64,000 bases of DNA from Ananas comosus (lineage: Eukaryota > Streptophyta > Magnoliopsida > Poales > Bromeliaceae), in the NCBI RefSeq assembly GCF_001540865.1, contig NW_017893367.1:33598-97597 (forward strand), in the 5' to 3' direction. Of the stretch, positions 22,293 through 34,449 are shown piece after piece (positions within the stretch are counted from its first letter, which is position 1; each line of letters opens with the position of its first letter). Position numbers and translations under genes: made by a program. A model generated the notes under the pieces. It was not told the origin of the DNA and searched no databases. It saw nothing but the letters and a program-made list of their open reading frames with translations.

Positions 22293-22738
22293 CCCAAGGC
22301 TCTAACAATCTGTATATTACAAGCAAGTCAACAAGGAGGTTGCAAGATATACAAGGTTTGCACGAGGGCAAACAACAACATAACCGCATGTGAAGGCACC
22401 TAGGCTATTACATTAACCATTCAGCATACAAGTCATTTGATTTCCTTTGAACCAAATACAAGTAAACTATTACATTTATATTCTCTTTACATCACATTGG
22501 TCTTTAACCCAAAATATGTTATTTACATCATCTTACATTACTAGTTCAACATACAAAAGTTGAGTACACAAAATGTAGGGTATGCCTATACACCGAGGGG
22601 CATTATCTACGGCACGATACCCTTGCCTCGATCCTCCGCCACCCCGCTCGCACACGAATCTGCAGGGTTAGTGGTAATGTGAACTAGAAGAAGTCCCCAG
22701 TGGGTTCGGCCGCCGACCGCGACGATTCGCCTACTAGG
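22293..22738 (-). mobile_element. Host chromovirus D, 3' LTR, segment 2
   Basis: Continues segment 1 after B1 and ends at the CTAGG duplicated around solo LTR C1. It carries the hairpin region and the DRGKG exon of this family. Confidence 0.7.
22607..22659 (-). CDS. Candidate LTR-encoded 3' exon, DRGKG type (host D)
   Basis: After CCCTGCAG, phase 1: it reads SCASGVAEDRGKGIVP and a TAG. Every codon of DRGKG differs from or equals the other families only at third positions. The upstream stem is weakened but can still form with a G-U pair (GGACT with AGTTC). Confidence 0.5.
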
Positions 22739-23173
22739 TGTAACACACCGAACCGTCGCAAATAGTGGGGTCCGAGTGTTTGACTTGTGTTTCGAACTTC
22801 TCCACACTTCGTGGAGGGTCGTGGATTGTCACGCCCCGGGACCCAGCGGAAGCCCGCCCGGCGCGTGCCCAGACCCGCCATACGTCTAAAACATATAAGG
22901 CGTCTAAAAACAACAATAATAAAAGCAATAATAAAAGACATCTAGGAGTATCAGAGCATAATAAATGTCTAATTGCTACAGCAAGGGATAAGGTTAAAAC
23001 GTAAATCCACTAAATAAGACATAAAGTAAATACAATAGGAAATCCCAAAAGCAAGTGCTAAAAGTAGGTACATAGGTGGTCTCTATACATGGTACAGAAA
23101 TCTCTCACTCTCTCTCAACTCACAAAAAGAAAGAGTAAACCACCTAGACAGAGTACCGCTCCTCACTAGCTAG

Positions 23174-23223
23174 CTAAGCGATCCCCTTGCCGCGATCCCG
23201 TGCCTCCGCCGGTGCAGAAGGCT
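23174..23223 (-). CDS. Candidate LTR-encoded 3' exon, DRGKG type (C2)
   Basis: After TTTTTCAG, phase 1: it reads PSAPAEARDRGKGIA and a TAG. Hairpin GAACTATT/AATAGTTC at 23255-23262 and 23266-23273. Confidence 0.5.
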
Positions 23224-23278
23224 CTGAAAAAGAAACATAGAAACAGGGGCGTGAGAACTATTAAGAATAGTTCCCAGT

Positions 23279-23279
23279 N
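23279..23279. other. Assembly join (single N) with collapse
   Basis: Lies inside solo LTR C2; comparison with C3 shows a missing segment of roughly 1.2 kb at this point. Confidence 0.8.
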
Positions 23280-25300
23280 CCCAAATTTAACCCTAAAATC
23301 CAAAATCTAGGGTTTGATCTAGTAAAATCCAACAAAAACTAGATCTAGAGGAAAGGATCTAGTTACTAACCTCTTAGAAGCTCCAAACTAGGCCCCAATC
23401 CAAATGGGGTTGAAGATTCTCCCTCCACAAAGCTCCAATCCCGAGCTCAAGGCTTCTCTCATGGAGGGAACCCAAGAAGAAGCAAGAAAAACGAGGAGGA
23501 GAAGATCAAAACCCACCAAAATCCATCAAAAATGAAAGAGAACTCAAGAGAGGGAGTTCTTACCTTGTCTCCTCAGGTTTAGGGCTCAAAGGAGCTCTCA
23601 AAGGGGCTGGGGTTGTTTATAAAGGGGTTGCAACAATTGCAAAAACACCCCTCCACGAAAACAGCCCACTCTGCACTGTGTACCGGTACACGGGTTTGTG
23701 TACCGGTACACCACCCACGAAAAGCCAAACCCGAGCCTCGGGTTTGGTGGGAAATGGTCTGTGTACCGGTACACCTCCACGTACCGGTACAGCCATCAAC
23801 CACGTACCGGTACAGCAAGCGAGCCCGTACCGGTACGCAGCCCACTGAAGGCTACCCGAGAGCTAGTCAAAAATCCAACTTTTTGGATTTTGACGCAAGG
23901 TTTTATACCATCATTCTCGGGACTCGAACCATAGGTCGGAACACTGTCGACGACCCACCAGAAGGTCTGGAAAAGCTCATAACCCATTCAATCACTCGAA
24001 CCCAGCAATTTGCAAGGTCCAGTGCGTCACATGGATAGTGTTCCGACCTATGGTTCGAGTCCTAAGAATTGAGGTTTAAAACTTAGCACCAAAATCCAAA
24101 ATTTTGGATTATTGGTGTGCTCTCGGGTGGCTGTCTGCAGGGTGGCGTACCGGTACGCGGTGATGGCTGTACCGGTACAGCCATCGACCCTGGCAACCAG
24201 AGTGCCAACCCGAAGCTCGGGTTGGGCTGGTTCGTGGGATGTGTACCGGTACACAAACCCGTGTACCGGTACGCAGTGCAGAATGGGCTGTTTCGGGGAG
24301 GGGTGTATTTGCAATTGTTACAACACCTTTATGGGTGACCCCAGCCCCCTTAGCTGCTCTCTTTGAGCCCTAACTAGTGGAGATCAAGGTGAGTCCCCCC
24401 TTCCCTTGTTTGATCTCCATTTTTGGTGGATTTTATGGTGTTTTGATCTCTCCCTCCTCCTCTTCTTTGCTTTTTGTTGGGTTTTCTTTATGATTGAAGA
24501 CTTGGAGCTTTGAGAGGAGCTTGTTTGTGAGGAGACCTCCAACCCTAGCTGATTTTGGACTTGGTTTGAGGCTATTTAAGAGGTTAGTAACATGTAGTTT
24601 TCATTTGATACATGTTTTGTTGGATTTGGTTAGAGAAAACCCTAGATTTTGAATTTTAGGGTTAGAAATAGGGATTTTCGAGTTGAGGCCTTTTGATCTT
24701 GATTGATCTTATTAGAACCTTCCTTTAGGTTTGTTTTGAAGGATTCTTGCCTCCTTTTGGAGATCAAGAGAGATATTCACCATTTTCGGTGAGTTTTTCC
24801 CACCTTAGCTTGAAAAGCTTAATGTTTGAGCTATGTGTTGTTTGTAGGGTTCTTGTGACACTTGTTTCCTTACCTTTAGGGTACTAGGAGAGTGGTGGAC
24901 ACCCTCATCGGAACAATCGAAGGGTTCCGTTGTCGTCGGTGGGTTTGACCTAGCCACATAATGAGAAAATCTCATTGTTGATGATTTAAGTATTGTAAAA
25001 TGAAAAAGCATGCATATTCATGATAGTAGAATTTATATGATATTGTGGACGCGCCTAAAACACATAGCATTATGTAATCATGATATTTTCAACTCTAGTA
25101 GTAGAGCCTAAGAGTAGTATGCAATGCTAATGTGCTATGTTGTCTTTAATTGCAATTCAAAAATATGTCTCTTATGTGGGAAATAATGACTAGAAACATG
25201 TTTCTTGAAACATATTATTGCCATGCTATGACTTAGTGAGCAAAAGGTCATAAAGGGGCATCGAACTTAGGAAAATTTGTTGATCTGCCCACATGCAGAC

Positions 25301-25510
25301 TAGGGTTAGGCCACCTAGAATCTGCTATATTCCACGTTTTAAGACATGATGATAGGCCACTGGAAATCTACTATATTCAATGTTTTATATATGACGACAT
25401 AGAGATAGGCCATTGAGACAGTTACTATATTCCGTGTTTTAGACACGATGACATAGAGGCAGGCCTTTGGGACATGTACTGTATTCCGGATTTTAGATCC
25501 GATGAAACAG
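25301..25510 (+). repeat. Tandem repeat in LTR C1, about 60 bp x 4
   Basis: Imperfect units of the type ATAGGCCACTGGAAATCTAC ... TATATTC ... GACATGATGACATAGAG. LTR C3 has only about two units (31055-31160). Confidence 0.6.
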
Positions 25511-25935
25511 TGATGAACCACTGGGACCTGAGACGGACTTATTCGCTTGCATGCCATTGTGCTCATTCGCACATGCTTGTGAGGGTCGCTCCCTACAAGC
25601 CGGCACTCCGGAGATAGCCATCGCGACATATGTTCGCACGTGCGGGATTGGGCGTCGAAATGGATTGTCGTGGGGGAGGCTCATTCCTAGAGTGGGGATG
25701 TTGACTACCACGGGGCCACTAGGCACGGCGCAGGCCAGACAGCCTTCGGGTGGGTCTTACATGATTGGGACTTAGTGACAGAACATGCTATGTGAACTTT
25801 AAAACTATTAAAGTGGACTTGGACTAGAATAGTAAACAATGACATCTTTACTATTTCTGCATTGAGGACATCGGATTGGTTGCATTTCTAAGTTTACGCA
25901 TGCCCTATACATCCATGTACATTCATGATATAGTT

Positions 25936-26110
25936 GCTTTATTACTTATGCAAATCATGCTAAGTAGAGATCATGTGGTAGTTTATTACTTATGCAATCA
26001 TGCTAAGTAGAGATCATGTGGTAGTTTATTACTTATGCAATCATGCTACGTAGAGATCATGGGTAGTTTATTATTTATGCAATTCATGCCAAGTAGTGAT
26101 TATGTGGTAG
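25936..26110 (+). repeat. Tandem repeat in LTR C1, about 45 bp x 4
   Basis: Units GTTTATTACTTATGCAATCA + TGCTAAGTAGAGATCATG + TGGTA in four near-identical copies. LTR C3 has a single copy near 31595-31630. Confidence 0.85.
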
Positions 26111-26250
26111 CTTTTGCTTTAAGTATTGCCTTATCTACCTACCCTCTTCCAGTTTGGGCCGAGTGACGCATTTCACTGAAGTCAGTAATTGCCCACTGGG
26201 AACTATTATTTAATAGTTCTTACGCCCCCTGTTTTATGATTTCTTTTCAG

Positions 26251-26300
26251 AGCCTTCAGCACCAGTGGAGGCACGGGATCGTGGCAAGGGGATCGCCTAG
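26251..26300 (+). CDS. Candidate LTR-encoded 3' exon, DRGKG type (C1)
   Basis: After TTCTTTTCAG, phase 1: it reads PSAPVEARDRGKGIA and a TAG. Differs from C3 at synonymous sites in the DRGKGIA codons (GAT CGT, GCC). Confidence 0.5.
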
Positions 26301-26642
26301 TTAGTAGTGGAGCCAGTTCTGCTCCTAGGTGGTTCTTCTCTCTGTTTGAGATTTGTGAGAGAGAGGTTTTGTTACCATGTTTAGAGACCACCATTTTATC
26401 TTCCCTTGTACTTGTAGTTGGCTTTCTTTTTACTAAGTTATGTTTTGTCTTAATGGATTTACCCTTTCTTTTACCTACTATGTTGTAAAATCTAGTTGTT
26501 TTGTGCTCTGATATTACTAGACCTTTTTGTACTATTATCTTATTTATCGAAATTGTGTAGACGCCTTATATGTTTCAGACGTATGGCAGGTCTGGACACG
26601 CGCCGGGCAAGCTTCCGCTGGACCTCGGGGCGTGACACTAGG

Positions 26643-26909
26643 TCTATTTCAGGCATATGTATTTCAATAAAACTAGATATCGAGCCATCTAATTAATTAC
26701 TAATACAATGCCTGCAAAACAATTGTCAACAGATAGATAGAAAATCAAATGCATGAATCTGATGCATGCATGTCCATTTCTCATTTTACTTGGCCTTTAC
26801 CCAATCTTTCCAGGGTTCATCAAGTTCCCCCCAATCTCACATCTCACATGTCCCATCTACCGGGATTAGCATTTAGAAATCCCTCGAGGGATCCATCCCA
26901 TCTACCGGG
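26643..26909 (-). mobile_element. Host chromovirus D, 3' LTR, segment 3
   Basis: Short stretch between the C1 target duplication and the copia-1 insertion. It joins 22738 on the left and 37523 on the right when insertions are removed. Confidence 0.6.
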
Positions 26910-28037
26910 TGTTAAGTCTTGTGTGTTGGCAAGTTTCGTGGATTGAGTCTGAGTCTTAAAGGATCGGTGTGTATCGTCGAAGATCGAAGAATCCAAGACA
27001 TCAAAGAAAGCGGAATTAACTCACTATGAGAATCACGATGCTCTGGTAAGCTTTTAATTCATATTATGGTGATTCATACTTAGTTGTAGGCATTAGAATC
27101 ATAATACCAAAGTTTACTGGATTAGAAAGTGCGTTGGTACTTTGCAAAACCCGAAACTGTGTAAAAAATGGGTTTTTGCAAAGTGTACCGGTACAACATC
27201 GGAAGTGCACCGGTACATATTCTGTTTCGGTACAACAAGCGACTTGTCACCGGTTACAGCATTACGCAGGTTTTCTCTTCCGTCATCGTGTAACCGATAA
27301 CAGCTTAAAGTGTATCGGTACACAATGTAATTTTCGAAAAAACTTTCTAATCCGACTCCAATTGATTCTAAAGTTTATAAATAAGCTATTGGGGTTCTCT
27401 AACATATCAAGCATCACGAAAATACATATTTGAGAAACCCTAGAGGCTCGGATTTTATCTAAAACCTATTTTCTACATATTAGCCTCTTTTAGGTCAAAT
27501 CGAGATATTGGAATTTCATATCTATATGTCAATTTGATCTTCGTTTCGCTTGGAGTTCTCTTCCTTGGTTTTCATCGATACTTTAAGCGAAGGATCACTG
27601 TACACATGATGTTCTTCATGACGGCGTTGTGGATTCAGCGTGATTGACGGCGGTTCGTGGATTCGGATCGTGAGCTTTGTGGATTCGGAGTGGAGGCGTT
27701 TCGTGGATTCGGAACGTGGCGTTCGTGGATTCAGACGTGAGGGCATGGACAACCCAGAGGATTACGCGAGATTTATAGGAGGTTAAGAGAGGTCGAGTCG
27801 GTAGAGTCGGTAATCACTTTGTAATCTTTTCTCTTAGTGAATTATTTTTTCGCGTGTTGGTTTCGTGGGTTTTTTTTCCAAGTTGGAGTTTTTCCACGTA
27901 AATCTCTGTGTGATTTTTATTTTCCGCATTTACTTTTATCGCATTGAGATTTGTGGTTTTTGGCTATTACACCTATTCACCCTCCTCTAGGTGTTAGATA
28001 CAATCTAGATAGATCCTTGGGCTCGTCAAAACTTTCA
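26910..28037 (+). repeat. Copia-1 5' LTR
   Basis: U3 carries GTACCGGTAC at 27185-27194 and the near-copy GCACCGGTAC at 27207-27216, upstream of a TATAAATAA box at 27376-27384. Confidence 0.9.
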
Positions 28038-28039
28038 AT

Positions 28040-28051
28040 TGGTATCAGAGC
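28040..28051 (+). promoter_or_regulatory. Copia-1 primer-binding site, initiator tRNA-Met
   Basis: TGGTATCAGAGC, two bases after the 5' LTR. Confidence 0.9.
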
Positions 28052-28075
28052 GAGATCTAGATAAATTGTTATCTA

Positions 28076-29682
28076 ATGACCGAAGGCGGTAACATTAATC
28101 GACTACCACTCTTCGATGGCACGAATTATGCCTATTGGAAAGATCGGATGAGAGCTTTTCTAATCGCAATCGATAAGTGGGTGTGGAAAGCTATTGAATT
28201 CGGTTGGAAGCATCCTACCGAAGTCGTTGATAATGCTACCGTTCCTAAACCACGGAACAAGTGGACGAAAGATGAAAACGAGTCATCTTCGTTTAACGGT
28301 AAAGGAATTAATGCTTTATTCAATGCTTTATCGCAAATCGAGTTTACTCGTATTTGGGCGTGTAGAACCGCAAAGGAGATTTGGGATATTCTACAAGTTA
28401 CCATGAAGGAACTAGCTTAGTAAAGGTCCAAAAATTACAAATGCTAACAAACAAATTTGATTCGATTTTTATGGAAGAAAACGAGACCTTTACCGAGTAC
28501 TATATGCGTCTACAAGACGTTGTTAATGCATGCGCAAACTTGGGAGAGAAAATTCCTGATTCGAAAGTGGTTAGAAAAATTCTTCGGACTCTTCCGGAAC
28601 GCTTTCGGGCAAAGGTTGCTGCGATCGAAACTGTTAAGCATCTGGACGAGATGAAAGTAGAGGAATTAGTAGGCGCTTTACAAATGTTTGAGATGACTTT
28701 TCCTACTAACCAATCTTCTTCCAAGTCGTTTTCTAAAAGCACAGGGGTTGCACTCAAATCTACAATGGAAGAAGACGACGACTCGGATTCCGACGGAGAT
28801 GTTTCACCAGCAAATTTCGAACATCTAGCACTCCTCACGAAGAAGTTCCGACGGAATTTCCGGAAAAAGAATAGATCAGACAAGGCTTCATCTTCTAAGC
28901 AAAAACTGTTTTCTACATCATCTTCATCTTCAAAATCTAAAGATAAAAAACTTGCAAAGTCTTCGAATGAAAAAGATGAGTTTGAAGGGAAAATCCAATG
29001 CTACAAATGTAAAGGCTACAGTCACATTGCAACGGATTGTCCTTCTAAGAAGACTTATAGATAAAAGGCTTTGCAAGCAAAAACTTGAGATGATTCTACT
29101 TCGAGTGAATCATCTTCAAGTGACGAAGAAAAGAATGAACATATTGCTTAAATTGCTAATAATTCTTTGCCTTCGTCTAACGTTGTTTATTTATCCTCAA
29201 TTGTTTCTAATTCTAGTATTTCTCCTTCCTTGCATGGGTCTTCGAGCGATAACGGTGAAAGCGAGGAGGAATCGAACAACGAGGATATAGCGGAAGCATA
29301 CAATCAACTTCTTATTGATTCGAAAAAGACGACCAAGCACAATAAGAAGTTGAGGCATCGTTTATTGGACATTGAAGAGGAGAACAAAAATTTGAAGACC
29401 ATGAATAAAGCTCTCAAGGAGGAAAGGGAATCATATTTGAAAGACAATTCAATCCTCCAAGAGAAACTTGATGAAGCGGAATCAACGATCAAAGCGTATA
29501 AAGACAAGGTTGGATTTTTAGAGCAACAATTCGAGGAATCGCACACATCTAACAAGTCATTGACCAATCAAGTTCGTCAACTTCAATCCGACATACAAAA
29601 ATTCTCTTCCGGATCAAAGAAATTAGATCACATGCTCCGATTAGGTCAAACTAACAAGTTGGGCCTCGGATATGAAAGAACG
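28076..29682 (+). pseudogene. Copia-1 gag, 5' part
   Basis: Gag coats the RNA and builds the virus-like particle. Start MTEGGNINRLPLFDGTNYAY, 25 bases after the primer site, is the typical plant copia Gag opening (LFDGTNYAYWKDRM). A UBN2-like capsid domain follows (IWDILQ ... EGTSLVKVQKL ... RTLPERF). One base is lost near 28401, shifting frame. The CCHC knuckle CYKCKGYSHIATDC lies at about 29000-29041. In-frame stops follow between 29062 and 29151, then a long Lys/Glu-rich coiled coil (29280-29620) as seen in large copia Gags. Solo LTR C3 interrupts it at 29683. It resumes at 32183. Confidence 0.85.
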
Positions 29683-30093
29683 TGTAACACACTGGACCTT
29701 TGCAAATTGCGAGGTTCGAGTGCTTGATCTGTGTGTCGAACTTTTCCAGACTTTCTGGTAGGTCGTTGACAGTGTTCCGACCTATGGTTCGAGTCCCGAG
29801 AATTGTGGTTTAAAGTTGTGTACCAAAATCCAAAAAGTAGGATTTTTGGTCAGCTCTCGGGTAGCCTTCAGCAGGCCGCGTACCGGTACGGGTTCGCTTG
29901 CTGTACCGGTACGGGATTGATGGCTGTACCGGTACGTGGTTGTGTACCGGTACACAGACCATTTCCCAGCAAAACCCGAAGCTCGGGTTTGGCTTTTCGT
30001 GGGAGGTGTACCGGTACACAAACCCGTGTACCGGTACGCAGTGCAGATTTGGGCTGTTTCGTAGAGGGGTGTTTTTGCAATTGTTGCAACGCC

Positions 30094-30100
30094 TATATAA
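30094..30100 (+). promoter_or_regulatory. TATA box of LTR C3
   Basis: CTATATAAG, 57 bases downstream of the last GTACCGGTAC palindrome and about 60 bases upstream of a consensus splice donor. Confidence 0.6.
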
Positions 30101-31787
30101 GCCACCCCAGCCCTCATGGCTGCTCTTTTGAGCCCTAGAACAGAGGAGACAAGGTAAGAACTCCCTCTCTTGAGTTCTCTTCCATTTTTGATGGATTTTG
30201 GTGGGTTTTGATCTTCTCCTCCTTGCTTTTCTTGCTTCTTTTTGGGTTTCCTCCATGAGTGAAGCCTCAAGCTTGGATTCGGAGCTAAGTGGAGGATAGA
30301 TCTTGGGATTTAAAGGATTTAGAGCTTGTTTTGAAGCTTCTAAGAGGTAAGCAACATGTTCTCTCCCTCTAGATTCGAGTTTTATTGGATTTCATGAGAT
30401 CAAACCCTAGATTTTGGATTTTAGGGTTAAATTTGGGGATTTTCGTTTTGGGGGCTTTTGTATCAAATTGATGGGATTAGAACCTTTGTTTAGGTTAGAT
30501 TGGAAGGACTCTAGCTCCCATTTGGAGATTGTGAGAGCTTCCTTCGCAATCGGTGAGTTTTCGTCTACCCTAGCCCTATATGCTTAATGATTGAGCTTAG
30601 CGTCGTTTGTTTCGACTAGATGACACTTATTCTTGTACCTCTAGGGTACTAGGAGACTAGAGGACACCCTCGTTGGAGCGCACGAGGAGTTTCGTTGTCA
30701 TCGGTGGGTTTGGCTTCGTGGAAATGGGGCGAAATGGCCCCTATGCTCTTTCTACTTGTCGTAAATTATTTTTAAGTTCATTTCTATGCTAAATGGAATT
30801 TATATGAATTTTAGAGCGCTTAAAATGCATGCCTCGTGTATTATGAAAATTTCACTATATAGTAGAGCTATATGAGTAGAATGCATGCATGTGGAAAAAG
30901 AGCTTATTTTGCAAGTGGTAAATACATCCCTTATGAGAATTATGACTAGAAATGCGTACTTGAGAACATATTTATCATGCTTGACATAGAGAATAAGTGT
31001 GTCATAAAGGGGCACTTGAAAACTAGTAAACTATGAAACTGCAACATAGAGATATATTGATAGGCCACTATACACCCGCTATATTCCATGTTAGAGACAT
31101 GATGACATAGGGATAGGCCATTGGGATACTTGACACATTCCATGCTATTAGACATGAGGACTTGGTACATGCGACAGATCGTTTGACTACTTGCCATTGT
31201 GCTCATTCGCACATGCTTGTGAGGGTCGCTCCCTACAAGCCGGCACTCCGGAGATGGCCATCGCGATACATATTCGCCGTGCGGGATTGGGCGCCGAAGT
31301 GGATTGCCGTGGGCCAGGCTCATTCCTAGGGTGGGGATGATGACTACCACGGGGCCATTAGGCTCGGCACCGGCCAGACAGCCTACGGGTGGGTCTCAGG
31401 GCCATAGACAGCCTTCGGGTGGGTCTCTTCAGATTGGACTTTATATATCCATTATGACATGTGGACAGATGATGACTTAGTGTACTACTTGGACATTGAT
31501 TAGAATAGTAAACAACGGAACTTTACTATTTCACACTGTGAACATCATGATAGTTGGAGACATTTACTTCATGCATAGTTGCTTTCATACTTTTGCTATT
31601 CATGCTAAGTAGAGATATCATGTCGTAGTAGGTTACATTTTCACCTACCTGTCGCCTTTCTACTTTTATTGTCACTGACATCTTTTGTAGCTTTGGGCCT
31701 TGTGGTGCATTCACTGAAGTCAGTAATTGCCCACTGGGAACTATTTTTAATAGTTCTCATGCCCCTGTTTTGTGGTTTACTTTTCAG

Positions 31788-31837
31788 AGCCTTCGGCACC
31801 GGCGGAGGCACGGGATCGCGGCAAGGGGATCGCTTAG
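31788..31837 (+). CDS. Candidate LTR-encoded 3' exon, DRGKG type (C3)
   Basis: After TTTACTTTTCAG, phase 1: it reads PSAPAEARDRGKGIA and a TAG. Hairpin GAACTATT/AATAGTTC at 31738-31745 and 31749-31756. Confidence 0.5.
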
Positions 31838-32182
31838 CTAGCTAGCGAGGAGCGATTCTTACTTAGGTGGTTTGCTCTTTCTTTTGTATTTTGAGAGAGT
31901 GTGAGATTCTTGTATCCATGTATAGAGACCACCTATGTACCTACCTATAGTACTTGTATTTGGGATTTCCTATTGTACTCGCTTTATGTTTTATTTAGTG
32001 GTTTTACAGTTTTATCCATATCTCTTGTTGTAGCTATTAGACATTTACTATGCTCTGATATTCCTGGATGTCTTTTATTATTGCTTTTATTATCGTTGTT
32101 TTTAGACGCCTTATATGTTGTAGACATATGGCGGGTCTGGACACGCGCCGGGCGGGCTTCCGCTGGGTCCCGGGGCGTGACA

Positions 32183-32376
32183 GAACGTTTGTTGAGAAGG
32201 ATAAAAAGTCATATTCTAAAGTCTCAACAACTTTGAAAGAGAAGGTGTGTCATAAATGTGGCATCAAAGGATACATCAAAAAGAATTGCCCAAATAAGAA
32301 AAAGCAGAATCAATCGGCAATGTCTACACATCAATTGGTAACTTTGAAACATCAATCGGTATCATCTACAACTTGA
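32183..32376 (+). pseudogene. Copia-1 gag, 3' part with second zinc knuckle
   Basis: Continues YERT-FVEKDKK in frame across the removed LTR C3. Contains the knuckle CHKCGIKGYIKKNC and ends TGA at 32374. A further stretch to about 32625 gives QVWIRKG-like residues, where plant copia Gag normally leads into protease, but the protease motif is absent. Confidence 0.75.
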
Positions 32377-33080
32377 CTTCCCCCACGAAATTAAAAGAAA
32401 AATCAAGTTCGTCGAGTACCACAAGCAAACCGGATTTCTAATGCGAAATGTGAAGTCCGACCGAAGCCTCAAGGGAACCGAAATTCTAAATCTCACCGGC
32501 AACTTCAATCGAAGTCACCTACAATGAAGCAATCTACGGTGGATCAAAAATCAAAGTAAACCGTACCAAACGTCAACAAGCCGAGAGAACACAAGATCCG
32601 ACAAGTTTGGATCCGGAAAGGTGATATCTTTCCTTGTTCTTGTCTTAGTTTGTTTTGATTGTTTAGGTAATGCTTTGTTTGGTGCTTATTGCATATTTGT
32701 ATTCATTGCATTACATGTTTGGACGATTTTTGGTGCTTGAATTTTATTTGTTTAAAATTGATTTGAGGAAAGGTGTTTGAAAATTTTTAAATTTTTTTTT
32801 GAGAAAGGAGATGATTGAAAATCTTTATTTTGGGGAGATTGAAATTTTTCAAAGTATCTTAACCGAAATTCATCTTGAATTAAATTCATATTAATTATCG
32901 ATTTTACTCAATTTTTTATTATTTTGACGATAATTGATTATATGAATTCTTAATACAAATATTTATCAAAATTATGAAATCAAGTTTGATCTTTTGGTGA
33001 TTAATTCATCTTGGTTGTGTGTGTTGAATATGATGGATGGATATTCACTAATCGACTAAAATTTTGTCAAAATTATTTTC
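32377..33080 (+). other. Copia-1 non-coding interior
   Basis: After a short Gag-tail remnant the DNA becomes AT-rich with no pol motif on either strand. It ends at the join at 33081. Confidence 0.5.
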
Positions 33081-33081
33081 N
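33081..33081. other. Assembly join (single N)
   Basis: Copia interior on the left, the inside of a family-C LTR on the right; whatever lay between, possibly including pol, is lost. Confidence 0.8.
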
Positions 33082-33481
33082 TTTCAGAGCCTTCGGCACC
33101 GGCGGAGGCACGGGATCGCGGCAAGGGGATCGCTTAGCTAGCTGGCGAGGAGCGGTTCTTTGCTTAGGTGGTTTGCTCTTCCTTTTTGTAGTTGGGAGAG
33201 TGAGAGATTTTGTATCCATGTGTAGAGACCACCTTTGTACCTACCTTTAGCACTTGTATTTGGGATCTTCTTTTGTATCTACTTTATGTTTTATTTAGTG
33301 GATTTACAGTTTTACCTTATCCCTTGTTGTAGCATTTAGACAGTTATTATGCTCTGATACTCCTAGATGCCTTTTTATATTGCTTTTATTATTGTTGTTT
33401 TTAGACGCCTTATATGTTGTAGACATATGGCGGGTCTGGGCACGCGCCGGGCGGGCTTCCGCTGGGTCCCGGGGCGTGACA
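33082..33481 (+). mobile_element. Family-C LTR piece C4, 3' end only
   Basis: Matches the last 400 bp of C3 from TTTCAGAGCC to GGGGCGTGACA. The left part is cut at the join, so no TSD can be tested. Confidence 0.88.
33088..33137 (+). CDS. Candidate LTR-encoded 3' exon, DRGKG type (C4)
   Basis: Identical in peptide to C3 (PSAPAEARDRGKGIA, TAG). Confidence 0.45.
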
Positions 33482-34449
33482 GGTTGTCCGGTAAGTGTGT
33501 GAAGCTACCATATGAAATTTAATTGAAAAACCGAAAAAGTTAAAAAAAATGAATATTTTAGAATTTTCGGAGTTACAAGGTGATAGGATGAAAAGATGCT
33601 CAAAGAGCCACCCCCGGTGCCATATTAGTTAAATCTCTATTTTGAACGAGTTGCGACAAATTGGTGTCAATTTTGCTGAATGTCTAAAAATCATTTTTCA
33701 TCAACTTACATCTTGATGGGTTTGAAACATTAGGTTATTTTCTATTTCAAATTTTGATGTTTCGATGTATTTTGACCTCCTATAATAGTTTATTTTCATC
33801 ATAATAATTTTTTGAGTACAATTCATAATTTTTAGGACATTAATTTAATTTTGAAGGGTTTTTGAAGGAAAATTTTTAAATTTTTGAAATCTGTGAAAGT
33901 GTACCGGTACAAAATAACGTGTACCGGTACAAAACACTGTATACTGCGTTATTATCACCGGTAACAGGGCTCGGTTCTCTTTCAAATCTTAATTAAAATC
34001 TCTCATCTCTCACTCTAAAATTCCTTGGTGCCTTCCTCCTTCAGATCCACGTGTTTCCCCCCTAGATCTGTAAGTATTTCGTTGGGATTTGCTTATTTCA
34101 TCCCGGTTTTGCAATTTTTTCGAAATTTTTCTAGTTGAAGCATGATCTTTATTTTTAATCATTTTTTATGCAATTTTTTGTCGTGAATCAGTATTTAGAC
34201 ATATAATCTTGCTTCTAGAACACTTAGATCAGGTTATAACGCTGTATTTTTTGCTGATCTGTGATCTGTACCTCAATATACATAAAATTTTGGAATTTTT
34301 GATAAAATGTCATTTTTGATGAAAATTTTTGCGTGATTTAGTTAGAAATAGCGTTAGTATGCAATCTATTATTATTAGAAATTTTTTCGCTATTTTTACA
34401 GAATTTTTCAGATTTTATTCATGCACGGCTTACTTTTTGTATAGGATCA
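33482..34449 (+). other. Copia-1 interior with two GTACCGGTAC palindromes
   Basis: AT-rich, non-coding. GTACCGGTAC at 33901-33910 and 33921-33930 followed by CACCGGTAACAGGG resembles the U3 of this element's own LTR, suggesting a promoter for the downstream ORF or an old LTR remnant. A donor-like CTGTAAGT lies near 34067. Confidence 0.45.

Larger units (their letters stand above)
22827..24031 (-). mobile_element. Solo LTR C2 (family C, inverted), internally collapsed
   Basis: Starts TGTCACGCCCC, ends GTGCGTCACA, flanked by TGGAT at 22822-22826 and 24032-24036. Six GTACCGGTAC palindromes at 23680-23836. At the N at 23279 the sequence jumps from the hairpin region to the leader region, so about 1.2 kb of the LTR middle is missing compared with C3. 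Confidence 0.9.
22739..26637 (+). mobile_element. Solo LTR C1 (family C), with nested solo LTR C2
   Basis: Starts TGTAACACACCG, ends GGGGCGTGACA. Target duplication CTAGG lies at 22734-22738 and 26638-26642. The body 22827-24031 is the nested inverted C2. The remaining C1 sequence matches C3 (29683-32182): four GTACCGGTAC palindromes at 24147-24272, splice-donor-like AAG|GTGAGT near 24391, tandem repeats, hairpin at 26200-26219 and DRGKG exon. It has no internal region, so it arose by LTR-LTR recombination. Confidence 0.9.
29683..32182 (+). mobile_element. Solo LTR C3 (family C), complete
   Basis: 2500 bp, TGTAACACACTGG to GGGGCGTGACA, flanked by GAACG at 29678-29682 and 32183-32187. Six GTACCGGTAC palindromes (29880-30037), TATA box TATATAA 30094-30100, donor-like CAAG|GTAAGA near 30157, hairpin 31738-31756, DRGKG exon. 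It is the best reference copy of family C in the window. Confidence 0.92.

Noticed and set aside
23680..24272. Regularly spaced GTACCGGTAC repeats looking like a CRISPR-style array
   Set aside because: Repeats are 10-bp palindromes with variable spacing inside LTR promoters, in a plant genome; spacers are not unique inserts.
30118..30157. ATG at about 30118 as the start of the protein ending in the DRGKG exon of LTR C3
   Set aside because: It would reach the donor at 30157 in the wrong phase for DRGKG, and the ATG is absent from C1 and C2.
23617..30256. Short proteins rich in PVHR / YRYT / GTG words
   Set aside because: Translations of the GTACCGGTAC palindromes in various frames, not genes.
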